Below are positions 1 through 7,787 of a stretch of DNA of 22,253 bases, piece by piece; position 1 is the stretch's first letter; every line of letters begins with the position of its first letter. The notes under the pieces were generated by a model, which searched no databases, was not told where the DNA came from, and was given only the letters and a program-made list of their open reading frames with translations. Location: positions 1 to 22,253 of the forward strand of contig CAYSXI010000079.1 in assembly GCA_964434955.1 (NCBI GenBank), written 5' to 3'. The DNA comes from JANQLU01 sp964434955. GTDB lineage: Bacteria; Planctomycetota; Planctomycetia; Pirellulales; Pirellulaceae. The position numbers and the translations under genes were made by a program.

Positions 1-8
1 TGGACCCT

Positions 9-14
9 ATAATA
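9..14 (+). promoter_or_regulatory. Possible -10 box upstream of the di-heme cytochrome gene
   Basis: A perfect TATAAT hexamer lies about 110 bp before the start codon at 125. The matching -35 position would fall at or outside the left window edge, so it cannot be tested. The call rests on one hexamer only. Confidence 0.3.
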
Positions 15-124
15 GTTGAGTGGAATGGAACTCCTCTCCGACTCCTTTTCGCCTCAATGGATTCGGTTCTCCATTACTTCTCACCGCTTCCTTTGGTTTG
101 AATTCTTAACCTTGGAGCCACATC

Positions 125-2044
125 ATGGCATCGTCTGCAACTCGGATCTTCCTGGCATCAGTCTTTGTATTTGCCCTCACGTTTGGTGGATCCTTGGGTT
201 CTTCCTACGCTCAAACGCTTACTCGCTCGCAACGAATCGAGATGCGTGCCATCAAACGCTCCATCGACAAGGCCGAAAAGGCTTTCGTGGGCGGGGAATT
301 TGATGACTCGGGCAAAAGCATCAAAGATGCGATGACCAAGCTTCAAAAAATGATGGGCGAGTTGAACAAGGCGGATAACGCCGATCTCAAGAAGCAATTC
401 TCAAGAATCAAGAAAGCGCACGAGCTACTCACTGCGAAAGGCCAGTCGCTGCCGGCCATGTTTGAACTGAAGCCAGGCAAATCAGCGGCCGAGCCGGACA
501 CGCCCGAAACCGATGGAATCAGTTTCGTTAAGCAGGTTGCCCCCATTCTCAATTCCAAATGCGGGCGCTGCCACGTCGGCAGAACGTCCGGTGGTTTTTC
601 GTTGGCCAACTACGAAACGTTGATGCGGGGACCAACCGCCGGCAAAGTCATTTTTGAGAAAAAGCCAGACGACAGCCGCCTGATCGAAGTCATTGAAGAA
701 GGCGACATGCCCCGTGGTGGGCTGACGGTTAGTGAAGCCGAATTGAAAACACTTAAGACCTGGATTGCCGAGGGCGCAAAATTTGACGGTGACAATCCAA
801 CTCAGAATTTGGCCAGGCTTGTAGGAGGCAATGATGCCCCGCGGCGTGAACGCATTGAAGTCAAAATCGCAGACAAGAAATCCAAGGTGAGCTTCAGTTC
901 GGAAATCGCTCCAATGATTAGCGAACGATGTAGTGGCTGCCACTTGAATACGCAGCGGGTTCGCGGCGGACTCAACCTGGCAAATTTTCGCGGCCTTCTG
1001 CGTGGTGGCGACAGTGGCAACATCATTAAACCCGGTGACGGGAAAGGGAGCTTGCTGGTTCAACGCCTGAAAGGCGAAGGGGGAGGGCAGAGGATGCCCG
1101 CCGGATCGCCGCCGATCGACAAAGAGTTGATTGACAAGATTATTACCTGGATTGATGAAGGCGCCCCATACGACGGGGGCGATACCGAAGCGGCTGTCGG
1201 TCGGTTGGCGGCTTTGGCCAAGGCCAGAAACTCCACGCATGATGAGTTGGCAGCCGAAAGGAAAAAGATCGCCGAACGAAACTGGAAAATGGTGATGTCT
1301 GGCAGCGACTTTGAGTCGGTCGAGACAGACAACTTCTTGCTGCTGGGCGAATTCGACAAAGAAACGCTTACCGAATTCGGAAAATTGGCGGAAGATCACG
1401 CGAAAAAAATCACGCCCATTCTCAAGATGGACCGAGGCGATCAATTCATCAAAGGCCGAATGACCGTTTTCCTGTTCAAACGTCGTTATGACTACAGCGA
1501 GTTTGGAAAAATGGTTGAACGTCGTGAACTTCCTCGCGGTTTCAAAGGTCACTGGGGCTACACCACGATCGACGGATATGCCGCGATCCTGGTAGGCCGA
1601 AATGATTCATCGGAAACCGTCAGTCCGACTTTGGCTCAACAGATTGCCGCCGTCGCAATGGCGAGCGCCGGTACGGATGTTCCCAAGTGGTTTTCTGATG
1701 GCGTCGGTTTCTGGGCCTCCGCCAAGATTCATGCGCGTGACGAGGTCGTGAAGGAATGGCGAACCGACTCCGTCAAATATGCGGAGTCGATGCAGCGAAC
1801 CGACGATTTTATTCGCGGAGTCCTTCCCGATGACCAGGCTGCCTTGGTGAGCTTCTATTTTGTTGACTTGCTCAACAAGAGCGCTTCCCGCATTGGCAAG
1901 TTGATGAGCGGACTCAAGAAAGGCGAAGCGTTTGAAACGGCGTTCGAACAGGCATGGGGCCGAAAGCCATCTGACATGTTGAACCAGGCAGCCGGACGCG
2001 GGAATCAAGGCAACGGCAAGCGCAAAAACCGGCGAAAAAAATAG
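125..2044 (+). CDS. Secreted di-heme planctomycete-type cytochrome c protein with hydrolase-like C-terminus
   Basis: This 639-residue protein starts at an ATG preceded by GGAG seven bases upstream. A signal peptide (about residues 1-30, ending near SYAQ) sends it to the periplasm. A helical stretch (35-110) is followed by two similar c-type heme modules. The first has CGRCH at 146-150, MPRGG near 195 and a WIAEGA helix. The second has CSGCH at 269-273, MPAGS near 324 and WIDEGA. This arrangement matches the planctomycete cytochrome C family (PSCyt1-like), which is usually fused to other planctomycete domains. Residues about 400-620 resemble the peptidase-MA-like/DUF1570 domains common in planctomycetes, but I see no clear HExxH zinc motif, so this part may be inactive or only structurally related. 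An electron-transfer or redox-sensing role is inferred. No operon partner is visible; a terminator follows at 2077. Confidence 0.85.
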   Translation: MASSATRIFLASVFVFALTFGGSLGSSYAQTLTRSQRIEMRAIKRSIDKAEKAFVGGEFDDSGKSIKDAMTKLQKMMGELNKADNADLKKQFSRIKKAHELLTAKGQSLPAMFELKPGKSAAEPDTPETDGISFVKQVAPILNSKCGRCHVGRTSGGFSLANYETLMRGPTAGKVIFEKKPDDSRLIEVIEEGDMPRGGLTVSEAELKTLKTWIAEGAKFDGDNPTQNLARLVGGNDAPRRERIEVKIADKKSKVSFSSEIAPMISERCSGCHLNTQRVRGGLNLANFRGLLRGGDSGNIIKPGDGKGSLLVQRLKGEGGGQRMPAGSPPIDKELIDKIITWIDEGAPYDGGDTEAAVGRLAALAKARNSTHDELAAERKKIAERNWKMVMSGSDFESVETDNFLLLGEFDKETLTEFGKLAEDHAKKITPILKMDRGDQFIKGRMTVFLFKRRYDYSEFGKMVERRELPRGFKGHWGYTTIDGYAAILVGRNDSSETVSPTLAQQIAAVAMASAGTDVPKWFSDGVGFWASAKIHARDEVVKEWRTDSVKYAESMQRTDDFIRGVLPDDQAALVSFYFVDLLNKSASRIGKLMSGLKKGEAFETAFEQAWGRKPSDMLNQAAGRGNQGNGKRKNRRKK

Positions 2045-2076
2045 GCCAACCGCGTTGCCGTTTTCGAAGACGATTG

Positions 2077-2114
2077 AAAGCGATCTGGTTGTGGCCAGGT
2101 CGCTTTTCCTTTTC
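2077..2114 (+). terminator. Intrinsic terminator after the cytochrome gene
   Basis: A 12-bp stem (AAAGCGATCTGG / CCAGGTCGCTTT, one G-T wobble) encloses a 6-base loop and is followed by TCCTTTTC. It lies 33 bp after the stop codon at 2044 and before the convergent FHA gene. Confidence 0.7.
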
Positions 2115-2180
2115 GTACCGTACACACTGGAGTCTGGCGGCGTTGATGTCCAATCCTGGGCTACGAATCAGGACCTCGTC

Positions 2181-2600
2181 CTAGTTGTTTGGCTTGGCCT
2201 CTCCGGCTTTCGCTCTCGCATGCAATTCGGCAAGCCTCATGGGAGTCGTTTCCGAAAGATCAAACTCATTGGGCGGCTCGAGAAGTCGATTGTCGACCGA
2301 ATCGGATGTCATCTCGACCCGAAGCGTCAAAGCGCCGATCTGAAATTGATCCCCGGCCATCAAACGCGTTTGCTGGATCTTCTGATCGTTGAAATAAGTT
2401 CCGTTCATCGAGTTCAAATCACGAACGACCAATGAGCCTTCGCCGTCCAAGGATAAACGACAATGCGTCCGACTGACGGAATCATGATTGATAATGATTC
2501 CGTGATCCGGGTTTCTTCCAATCGTGGTTGGCAAGTTCAAAGTCCAGCGTGATCGATCGTGACCGAGATCCGTATCGATGAGAACCAGTTGATAAAACAT
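2181..2600 (-). CDS. FHA-domain protein
   Basis: I place the start at the ATG at 2600, giving 139 residues; a TTG five codons upstream is possible but less likely. Almost the whole protein is one forkhead-associated domain. GR at residues 28-29, SRTH at 43-46 and NSMNG at 63-67 are the conserved phosphothreonine-binding positions. FHA domains bind phosphothreonine peptides made by Ser/Thr kinases, which planctomycetes encode in large numbers. The domain is the standard length, with a short charged tail rich in Glu and Lys. It has no signal peptide or membrane helix, so it should be cytoplasmic. No kinase or phosphatase is encoded nearby, so its partner is unknown. Confidence 0.85.
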   Translation of the reverse strand: MFYQLVLIDTDLGHDRSRWTLNLPTTIGRNPDHGIIINHDSVSRTHCRLSLDGEGSLVVRDLNSMNGTYFNDQKIQQTRLMAGDQFQIGALTLRVEMTSDSVDNRLLEPPNEFDLSETTPMRLAELHARAKAGEAKPNN

Positions 2601-2874
2601 GATTCGGGCCCTCAAGTTTGACGCGATGGCCGCGAGTAGGGTTGCGGCCGAGGTGGGTACGTCAATTTTAGCGGTTCCTATCTGGAATCAAGCTTTTTTG
2701 TACCCAGATTGCCTCAATGTGCGATTTGAATTTGCCTGCGAACCGTGGAAATCGGGTAAGAAACCGGTTGCGAGCCATCGGGGGATCGAGCCAAAAAGTG
2801 GGAGGGCGATTCGAGTCGCAAGCCGTGCAGCCTTGTGGCGGCAAACGAATCGTCGCGACAAGCGGGGGCGATCA

Positions 2875-4095
2875 CTACGCCGCACGGCTTTGTCTTCGTT
2901 GAAGCTTCTTGAGGCGACGTCGTTCAGACTTGGAAAGTGTTTTGCCTTCGAGTGACTCGATCTCCGCATCCAACTCCGCATCCTGACTTGAGTCCATTGC
3001 TTGAGTCTGGATTGCCGGCTCTGCGACCGTTTGTTTTTTTGTCTTTCTCGAAACGCGCGGCGACTTTTCCTCTGGCTGGCCGTCCACTTCGCTCTTTTTG
3101 GGCGATTTCCTGGCAGCTACTTTGCTTGGCTTGACGTCAACTTCGCTCTCATCCTGTTCGACGTCTCGCTTCTTTTTGCTCGTTTCGGCTCGCCGCTTGC
3201 TCGACGCTTTGGATTTCTTCGTCGTCCGACGCTGCTTTGATTCCGGCTGAACCATCTTGATCAAACCGTGAGCTTCCAAATAGATAAAGCGAGAGTAGAC
3301 CAGGACAACGGTGAAGACTGCAATTTGCCCTAGCAGAATGAGGTTGCCAAAACTGACTTGATATTGATTCGCGAATTGAGAAACGGTGGAACTCGATTCG
3401 ATAACCAAAGCCCCACAGTAAGCGGCCATGATCAACGAACAGCCAATCAACGCCCCGCGGGAGACTCGCATTTCGTAGCCGAAACGACCGACAAGCGCTG
3501 CCAATACTCCGAACTTGACGATCCCCCATCCCCATCCTGCGCTGTATTCGGACGACTCAATCAAATGCCCTAGCGCTGTCTTTGCGATGCTTGCAACACC
3601 CACGACGTTGTTCAAACTTGCGAGGAGCAGGATTCCTGCCATCCAAAGCCACCACCGGTAGACGCCCCGATAGTCGTCACGGCGATGTTGTCGCAGTAAG
3701 AAGACTTGGAGGCATGCGATGGCGGTAAGGATCAGGATAAATGCGGAAAACCAAACCGAAAGACTCGCCCGCCCACCGATCGTCAAGGCTTCGACGCCAT
3801 CCGAACCGATCACTGCTTCCCAAGACGGAGCATGGATGTCCAACAAAACGATTCCCAACCACGCCGACAACAGGACGCAAATGATGGCGGCCAGTGTGAA
3901 GGCTCGCTTTGGGATCAGGTCGGTGGTCCGCAACTGAAATCGACGTCTCGCTCTTGGCGAATAAACATTATCGTCGGGCGTATCATTTTCGGGCGCTGGC
4001 GCCGGCTTGGCAGGAGCAGGCACCACACATTCACTTTGGACGACTTCGTCAAGAACGACCCTTCGTCGTCTTCCACGGTTGATACTTACCGGCAT
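2875..4095 (-). CDS. Six-helix membrane protein with long basic C-terminal tail
   Basis: I do not recognise a named family in this 406-residue protein. The ATG is preceded by AGGA with good spacing. Residues 1-60 are polar and proline-rich, with no signal peptide. About six hydrophobic helices run from residue 65 to 275. The last third (about 280-406) is strongly charged and lysine/arginine-rich, with clusters such as KKSKASSKRR and SKKKRD, then an acidic patch, then a terminal LSKSERRRLKKLQRR. The tail is probably disordered or helical and cytoplasmic, and its charge suggests binding to nucleic acid, ribosomes or lipid head groups. That role is inference only. The gene is transcribed alone, 186 bp from its right neighbour. 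Confidence 0.75.
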   Translation of the reverse strand: MPVSINRGRRRRVVLDEVVQSECVVPAPAKPAPAPENDTPDDNVYSPRARRRFQLRTTDLIPKRAFTLAAIICVLLSAWLGIVLLDIHAPSWEAVIGSDGVEALTIGGRASLSVWFSAFILILTAIACLQVFLLRQHRRDDYRGVYRWWLWMAGILLLASLNNVVGVASIAKTALGHLIESSEYSAGWGWGIVKFGVLAALVGRFGYEMRVSRGALIGCSLIMAAYCGALVIESSSTVSQFANQYQVSFGNLILLGQIAVFTVVLVYSRFIYLEAHGLIKMVQPESKQRRTTKKSKASSKRRAETSKKKRDVEQDESEVDVKPSKVAARKSPKKSEVDGQPEEKSPRVSRKTKKQTVAEPAIQTQAMDSSQDAELDAEIESLEGKTLSKSERRRLKKLQRRQSRAA

Positions 4096-4281
4096 CTTGA
4101 TCCTGGTGCCTTAACTTTGGTTCACGGAATCCATTCCGTTGAATTGACTCGAGGTCAAATCCGCAGAAATATGGGTTGTGACGCAATACGATGGGCGTCA
4201 CGGGTTGGCCAGATAAAATTTAGTTCGGCAAGTCGATTTCCGAATCTTGATTCGCCTCTTGTGGAAGCGTTCGAAATCCTG

Positions 4282-5154
4282 CTAGCACCGAACTGAATTT
4301 CGCAATAATCCGATTTTGTCGATTTCCACCTCAAGTTGGTCACCGGGTTTCAAGAACACTTGAGGATTGCGCGCCGCCCCAACACCAGCCGGCGTACCCG
4401 TGAAAATCAAGTCGCCCGGCTGCAGGGTTGAAAATTTTGACAGGTGGGAAACCAGGTACTCAATCGAGAAAATCAATTGGCCAATTTTAGCGTCTTGCAC
4501 GAGCTCACCATTTAATCGTTGCCGAATGGCCAGATCGCCTACGTCTCCGACTTCGTCATTCGTAACGATCCAGGGCCCGATCGGGGCGAAGGTATCAAAG
4601 GTCTTGCCGAGCAACCATTGACCGCCTGGTTTGCCTTTCTGCCAATCGCGAGCAGAAATGTCATTTCCACAACAAAAGCCAAACACGTGATCGGACGCTG
4701 ATTCGATCGGAATATTTTTCCCGCTCTTTCCGATGACAACGACCAACTCGGCTTCATAGTCAACTTGCTCACTGATTGGCGGTAGCTGGATCTCATCCAG
4801 GGGTCCGATGATCGCACTCGAGAATTTGCTAAACACCACAGGGGTCTCACCAGCAGCGGAGCCCATTTCCGCTGCGTGATCGTGGTAGTTTCTCCCAATG
4901 CAATAAATCTTTTCGGGAGCGGCGATTGGAGCCAACAGCATTTCATCTGAAACAGGAAACGTGATCGAGTCATCACACTGCTGCAAAGCCGCATGAACTT
5001 GCGACGCCAGGTTTTCCCAGTCCCAGATCGAATCGATCAATTCTCCATTGGCGTCCGGAACCAAGTGTCTCATCAACGCGGCACGGCGAGGTTCACCTGG
5101 CAGCAACACCGCCGCTTCCGCCGATTCTTCGAACTGGATCGTGGCTAGTCTCAT
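4282..5154 (-). CDS. Fumarylacetoacetate hydrolase (FAH) family protein
   Basis: FAH-family enzymes are metal-dependent hydrolases, decarboxylases or isomerases of 1,3-diketo and acylpyruvate compounds in aromatic and sugar-acid degradation. I chose the ATG at 5154 (290 residues) because GAGG lies nine bases upstream; an in-frame ATG at 5169 is an alternative. The family core is complete. YCIGRNYHDHAAEMG falls near residues 84-98 and YEAEL near 133-137, with the glutamates that bind Mg. GFCCGNDISARDWQ starts near 159, followed by GKTFDTFAPIGPW. The LQPGDLIFTGTPAGVG loop sits near the end. About 75 N-terminal residues precede the catalytic domain, as in many bacterial members. No pathway genes flank it, so the substrate cannot be named. 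It is divergent from the GGDEF gene, about 215 bp away. Confidence 0.9.
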   Translation of the reverse strand: MRLATIQFEESAEAAVLLPGEPRRAALMRHLVPDANGELIDSIWDWENLASQVHAALQQCDDSITFPVSDEMLLAPIAAPEKIYCIGRNYHDHAAEMGSAAGETPVVFSKFSSAIIGPLDEIQLPPISEQVDYEAELVVVIGKSGKNIPIESASDHVFGFCCGNDISARDWQKGKPGGQWLLGKTFDTFAPIGPWIVTNDEVGDVGDLAIRQRLNGELVQDAKIGQLIFSIEYLVSHLSKFSTLQPGDLIFTGTPAGVGAARNPQVFLKPGDQLEVEIDKIGLLRNSVRC

Positions 5155-5326
5155 ATCTGCGGGCCTCATTACTCGAAAGGGCTCAATTTTGAGTCGGCAA
5201 AAGCAGAATTGCCGTTAAAACTGGAACGATTCGCAACTTCTCTCGTGAAGGAAGGTTCTCGAATTTATGAGATTCCAATCATTTTGACCATCAGCCGCAT
5301 CCGAACTAGGATTCCTTAGGAGCCGA

Positions 5327-5353
5327 GTCCCTTTCGGGACATTTTCTTTTTTC
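5327..5353 (+). promoter_or_regulatory. Hairpin plus T-rich run just before the GGDEF gene start
   Basis: GTCCC-TTTC-GGGAC forms a 5-bp stem with a tetraloop, immediately followed by ATTTTCTTTTTTC. The unit resembles a weak intrinsic terminator and ends only 16 bases before the ATG at 5370. In that position it could attenuate expression of the diguanylate cyclase. The stem is short, so function is uncertain. Confidence 0.4.
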
Positions 5354-5369
5354 TGGATCCTGTTGGCCT

Positions 5370-6785
5370 ATGAACTCAAAATCCACTTCGGCCGATTTGA
5401 TCAATCGCTATTTTGTCAAATCGTTGTTGAATCGATTGAATCAGGGAGTCGGATTCGTCGACCCAAAAGGGACCGTCCTGATCTGGAACCCCGGTGCGGA
5501 AAAGATAACGGGTGTTCCAGCTTCGACAATGATCGGCAACGCATGGTCCGGGCAAAGAGTCCCATTCTTTTCGAATGATGGCGATTTGGAAAACCGCTGC
5601 CCGGTCGACGCTTGTCTTGAGTTTGGCAAGGAAATTGAATCGCGAATCACCTTCGAACGGCAAGAAGATGAATACGTTTCGGCGAAAATAAACGTTAGCC
5701 CGTTGAAAACCGAACACGGCCAACTGCTGGGCGCCCTTTTGATTATTGAAGACCAGTCTTCCGAGAAACGGCTACAAAAACAAGTCGTTCAGCTCAACCG
5801 CCAAATGTCATTGGATCCCCTGACCAAGGTTCCGAACCGAGTTGAATTCGACCGCGCAATCGATGACTGCCTGGTGTCCTATGAGCAGGAGACGCTCATC
5901 AGCAGCTTGATCATCTGCGACATCGACTTTTTCAAACGAATCAACGACGACTACGGTCATGAAAAGGGAGACCGGGCATTGGTTGCGTTTGCAGCCCACC
6001 TGCAAAAATATGTTCGCGGAGAAGATCTGGTTGCTCGTTACGGTGGCGAAGAATTCGTCATCGTTTGCCGCGACTGCGACCTGGAGTTAGCGGCGGAAAG
6101 GGCCGAAGTCATTCGCCGTGACTTGGAGCAACTTCCTCAAAACGAACTCAATGGAAAATGCCTGACGGCCAGTTTCGGTGTTGCCACAATTGAGCGGGGC
6201 GACGACGAAAAATCCTGGTTTGTTCGGGCCGATCACGCCTTGCTCAATGCCAAGGAAACGGGACGCAATCGTGTCATCCAGTCCAAGCTAAACGATTACC
6301 GAGCCCCGGATCCCAAGCGAGATACGGAAGCTGAAAATCAGACTTCCTGGCGGGAAATCAAAGGAGAGCCTCTCGTTCAGGAACAGTATGAGACTCCGAC
6401 GCCTCCCGACGTTCTCCTGACAAAAATCCGAGGATTCATTGAGGAACAAAACGCAAAAATCAAAAACATTGATCAAAACTTCATGACTCTCGATTTCGGT
6501 GGAAACATGTCACTGTTCCGTCGAGGCGGCGATCACGCACTGGGATTGATCGTTGACATCGAAATGAAACAGGAAGAGCTTGAATCAGACGAAAACCCGC
6601 GTCGCGGCAATCAGACCATCATGCGGTGCACGGTACGCCCACGCCGAAAGCGCGATCGACGCGTGAAAGAAATTCGAGAAGCCGCAACCCACCTTCTTCA
6701 GACGCTTCGCGGTTACTTGATGATTTCTCCGCCACCCAGCTTGCCCGAACGAGCTGCAACACGACCTGGCGACGGTCGCACCTAG
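5370..6785 (+). CDS. PAS-GGDEF diguanylate cyclase with unknown C-terminal domain
   Basis: Diguanylate cyclases condense two GTP into the second messenger c-di-GMP. This 471-residue protein has no signal peptide or membrane helix, so it should be cytosolic. Residues about 15-130 form a PAS sensor domain (GVGFVDPKGTVLIWNPGAEKI, then GALLIIED). A short coiled linker (133-147) leads into a GGDEF domain (about 148-306). CDIDFFKRIND falls at 183-193, the active-site loop GGEEF at 225-229, and an inhibitory-site RxxD (R216-D219) exactly five residues before it. Catalysis and product feedback therefore both look intact. Residues about 340-455 form a further domain I cannot assign, rich in basic residues at 420-435. 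The ATG has only a weak upstream GGA, and a terminator-like hairpin lies just before it. No EAL or PilZ gene is nearby. Confidence 0.92.
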   Translation: MNSKSTSADLINRYFVKSLLNRLNQGVGFVDPKGTVLIWNPGAEKITGVPASTMIGNAWSGQRVPFFSNDGDLENRCPVDACLEFGKEIESRITFERQEDEYVSAKINVSPLKTEHGQLLGALLIIEDQSSEKRLQKQVVQLNRQMSLDPLTKVPNRVEFDRAIDDCLVSYEQETLISSLIICDIDFFKRINDDYGHEKGDRALVAFAAHLQKYVRGEDLVARYGGEEFVIVCRDCDLELAAERAEVIRRDLEQLPQNELNGKCLTASFGVATIERGDDEKSWFVRADHALLNAKETGRNRVIQSKLNDYRAPDPKRDTEAENQTSWREIKGEPLVQEQYETPTPPDVLLTKIRGFIEEQNAKIKNIDQNFMTLDFGGNMSLFRRGGDHALGLIVDIEMKQEELESDENPRRGNQTIMRCTVRPRRKRDRRVKEIREAATHLLQTLRGYLMISPPPSLPERAATRPGDGRT

Positions 6786-6820
6786 ATCCTCAATCGCTCG
6801 CCTGAAACACGATTGCTGCC

Positions 6821-6836
6821 TAGCGGACCACCGCTA
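6821..6836. repeat. Short inverted repeat after the GGDEF gene
   Basis: TAGCGG-ACCA-CCGCTA is a perfect 6-bp inverted repeat with a 4-base loop, 35 bp after the stop at 6785. There is no T-run, so it may be a weak transcript end or mRNA-stabilising hairpin. Confidence 0.4.
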
Positions 6837-6885
6837 ACGTCATGTTGGTTGTGTGAACGACTTCTAGCTCCGCTCATTGTGAAAA

Positions 6886-6900
6886 ACCGTGGTTCACGGT
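6886..6900. promoter_or_regulatory. Operator-like inverted repeat upstream of sodA
   Basis: ACCGTG-GTT-CACGGT is a perfect 6-bp inverted repeat with a 3-base centre, ending 44 bp before the sodA ATG. The position suits a regulator site in the promoter or 5' leader. I cannot match it to a known regulator box. Confidence 0.4.
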
Positions 6901-6944
6901 ATCTTTGGTGGTCGAATTGAACATCGAAACATAAAGGAAACATC

Positions 6945-7553
6945 ATGGCTTATGAGCTTCCCGAACTCCCGTATTCTCATGATGCGTTGGAGCCCCATAT
7001 CGACGCACGAACCATGGAAATTCATCATGGCAAACATCACGCAGGCTACGTTGCCAAAGTGAATGCTGCGATCGAAGGTACGGAATTTGAAAACAAATCT
7101 GTCGAAGACTTGGTCTCGGACTTGGACGCTTTGCCAGAAAACATTCGAGGCGCAGTCCGAAACAACGGCGGCGGTCACGCAAACCACTCCCTGTTTTGGA
7201 CCGTATTGAGCGGCAGCGGTGGAGGCGCTCCATCGGGCGACTTGGCGGCAGCGATCGATTCTGCCTTCGGATCTTTCGACGCCTTCAAGGAACAGTTCGC
7301 GAACGCAGCGGCGACACGCTTCGGTAGCGGATGGGCTTGGCTCAGCGTCGACAACGGGAACCTGGTTGTCGAGAACACGCCGAACCAGGACAGTCCCTTG
7401 ATGGATGGCCGCACCCCTATTCTCGGTTTGGATGTTTGGGAGCACGCCTATTACCTGAACTATCAAAATCGCCGTCCCGACTACATCAACGCGTTCTTCA
7501 ACGTGGTTGATTGGAACGCGGTCTCGGAACGGTTTGCAGCCGCTACTGCATAA
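6945..7553 (+). CDS. sodA: Superoxide dismutase, Mn type
   Basis: This 202-residue enzyme dismutates superoxide to hydrogen peroxide and oxygen. The ATG is preceded by AAAGGA at good spacing. It is full length for the bacterial Fe/Mn family. The four metal ligands are present: H27 (in MEIHHGKHH), H81 (in GGGHANHSLFW), and D163 and H167 (in DVWEHAYYLNYQ). Glycine 77 and glutamine 148 (NQDSPL) occupy the positions that distinguish Mn enzymes from Fe enzymes, which usually carry Q69/A141-type residues. Mn use is therefore likely, although cambialistic activity cannot be excluded. There is no signal peptide, so it should be cytosolic. It is monocistronic, with an inverted repeat upstream and a strong terminator 23 bp downstream. 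Confidence 0.97.
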   Translation: MAYELPELPYSHDALEPHIDARTMEIHHGKHHAGYVAKVNAAIEGTEFENKSVEDLVSDLDALPENIRGAVRNNGGGHANHSLFWTVLSGSGGGAPSGDLAAAIDSAFGSFDAFKEQFANAAATRFGSGWAWLSVDNGNLVVENTPNQDSPLMDGRTPILGLDVWEHAYYLNYQNRRPDYINAFFNVVDWNAVSERFAAATA

Positions 7554-7576
7554 CCCCCGACATCATCGAATCAACA

Positions 7577-7601
7577 AAGCCCGGCTTGCCGGGCTTTTTT
7601 T
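7577..7601 (+). terminator. Intrinsic terminator of sodA
   Basis: AAGCCCGG-CTTG-CCGGGCTT is a perfect 8-bp GC-rich stem with a tetraloop, followed by five more T bases. It starts 24 bases after the sodA stop codon. Confidence 0.93.
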
Positions 7602-7787
7602 GTAAAGTGAGCCATCCCCGTCCAATTGGCTATGTGAAATGAAATCTGAATTTTTTTTGAATCAAACGGACCAAACCTCCTTTCTATTGCGTCACAATTA
7701 AACGTGTCGCAATGCGGGAATTCGATCCTGCGTTCACCTTTGTTGGCCATTCACCGAACTGAGTCGATTGCTGGAGTCAAAACGAAA

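Noticed and set aside
482..1552. Long minus-strand open frame of 356 codons
   Set aside because: It lies wholly inside the cytochrome gene on the other strand, has no ribosome site and encodes no recognisable domain.
3706..4296. Plus-strand open frame of 196 codons
   Set aside because: It is antisense to the membrane protein gene, which has clear helices and a ribosome site; the plus frame shows only random-looking basic sequence.
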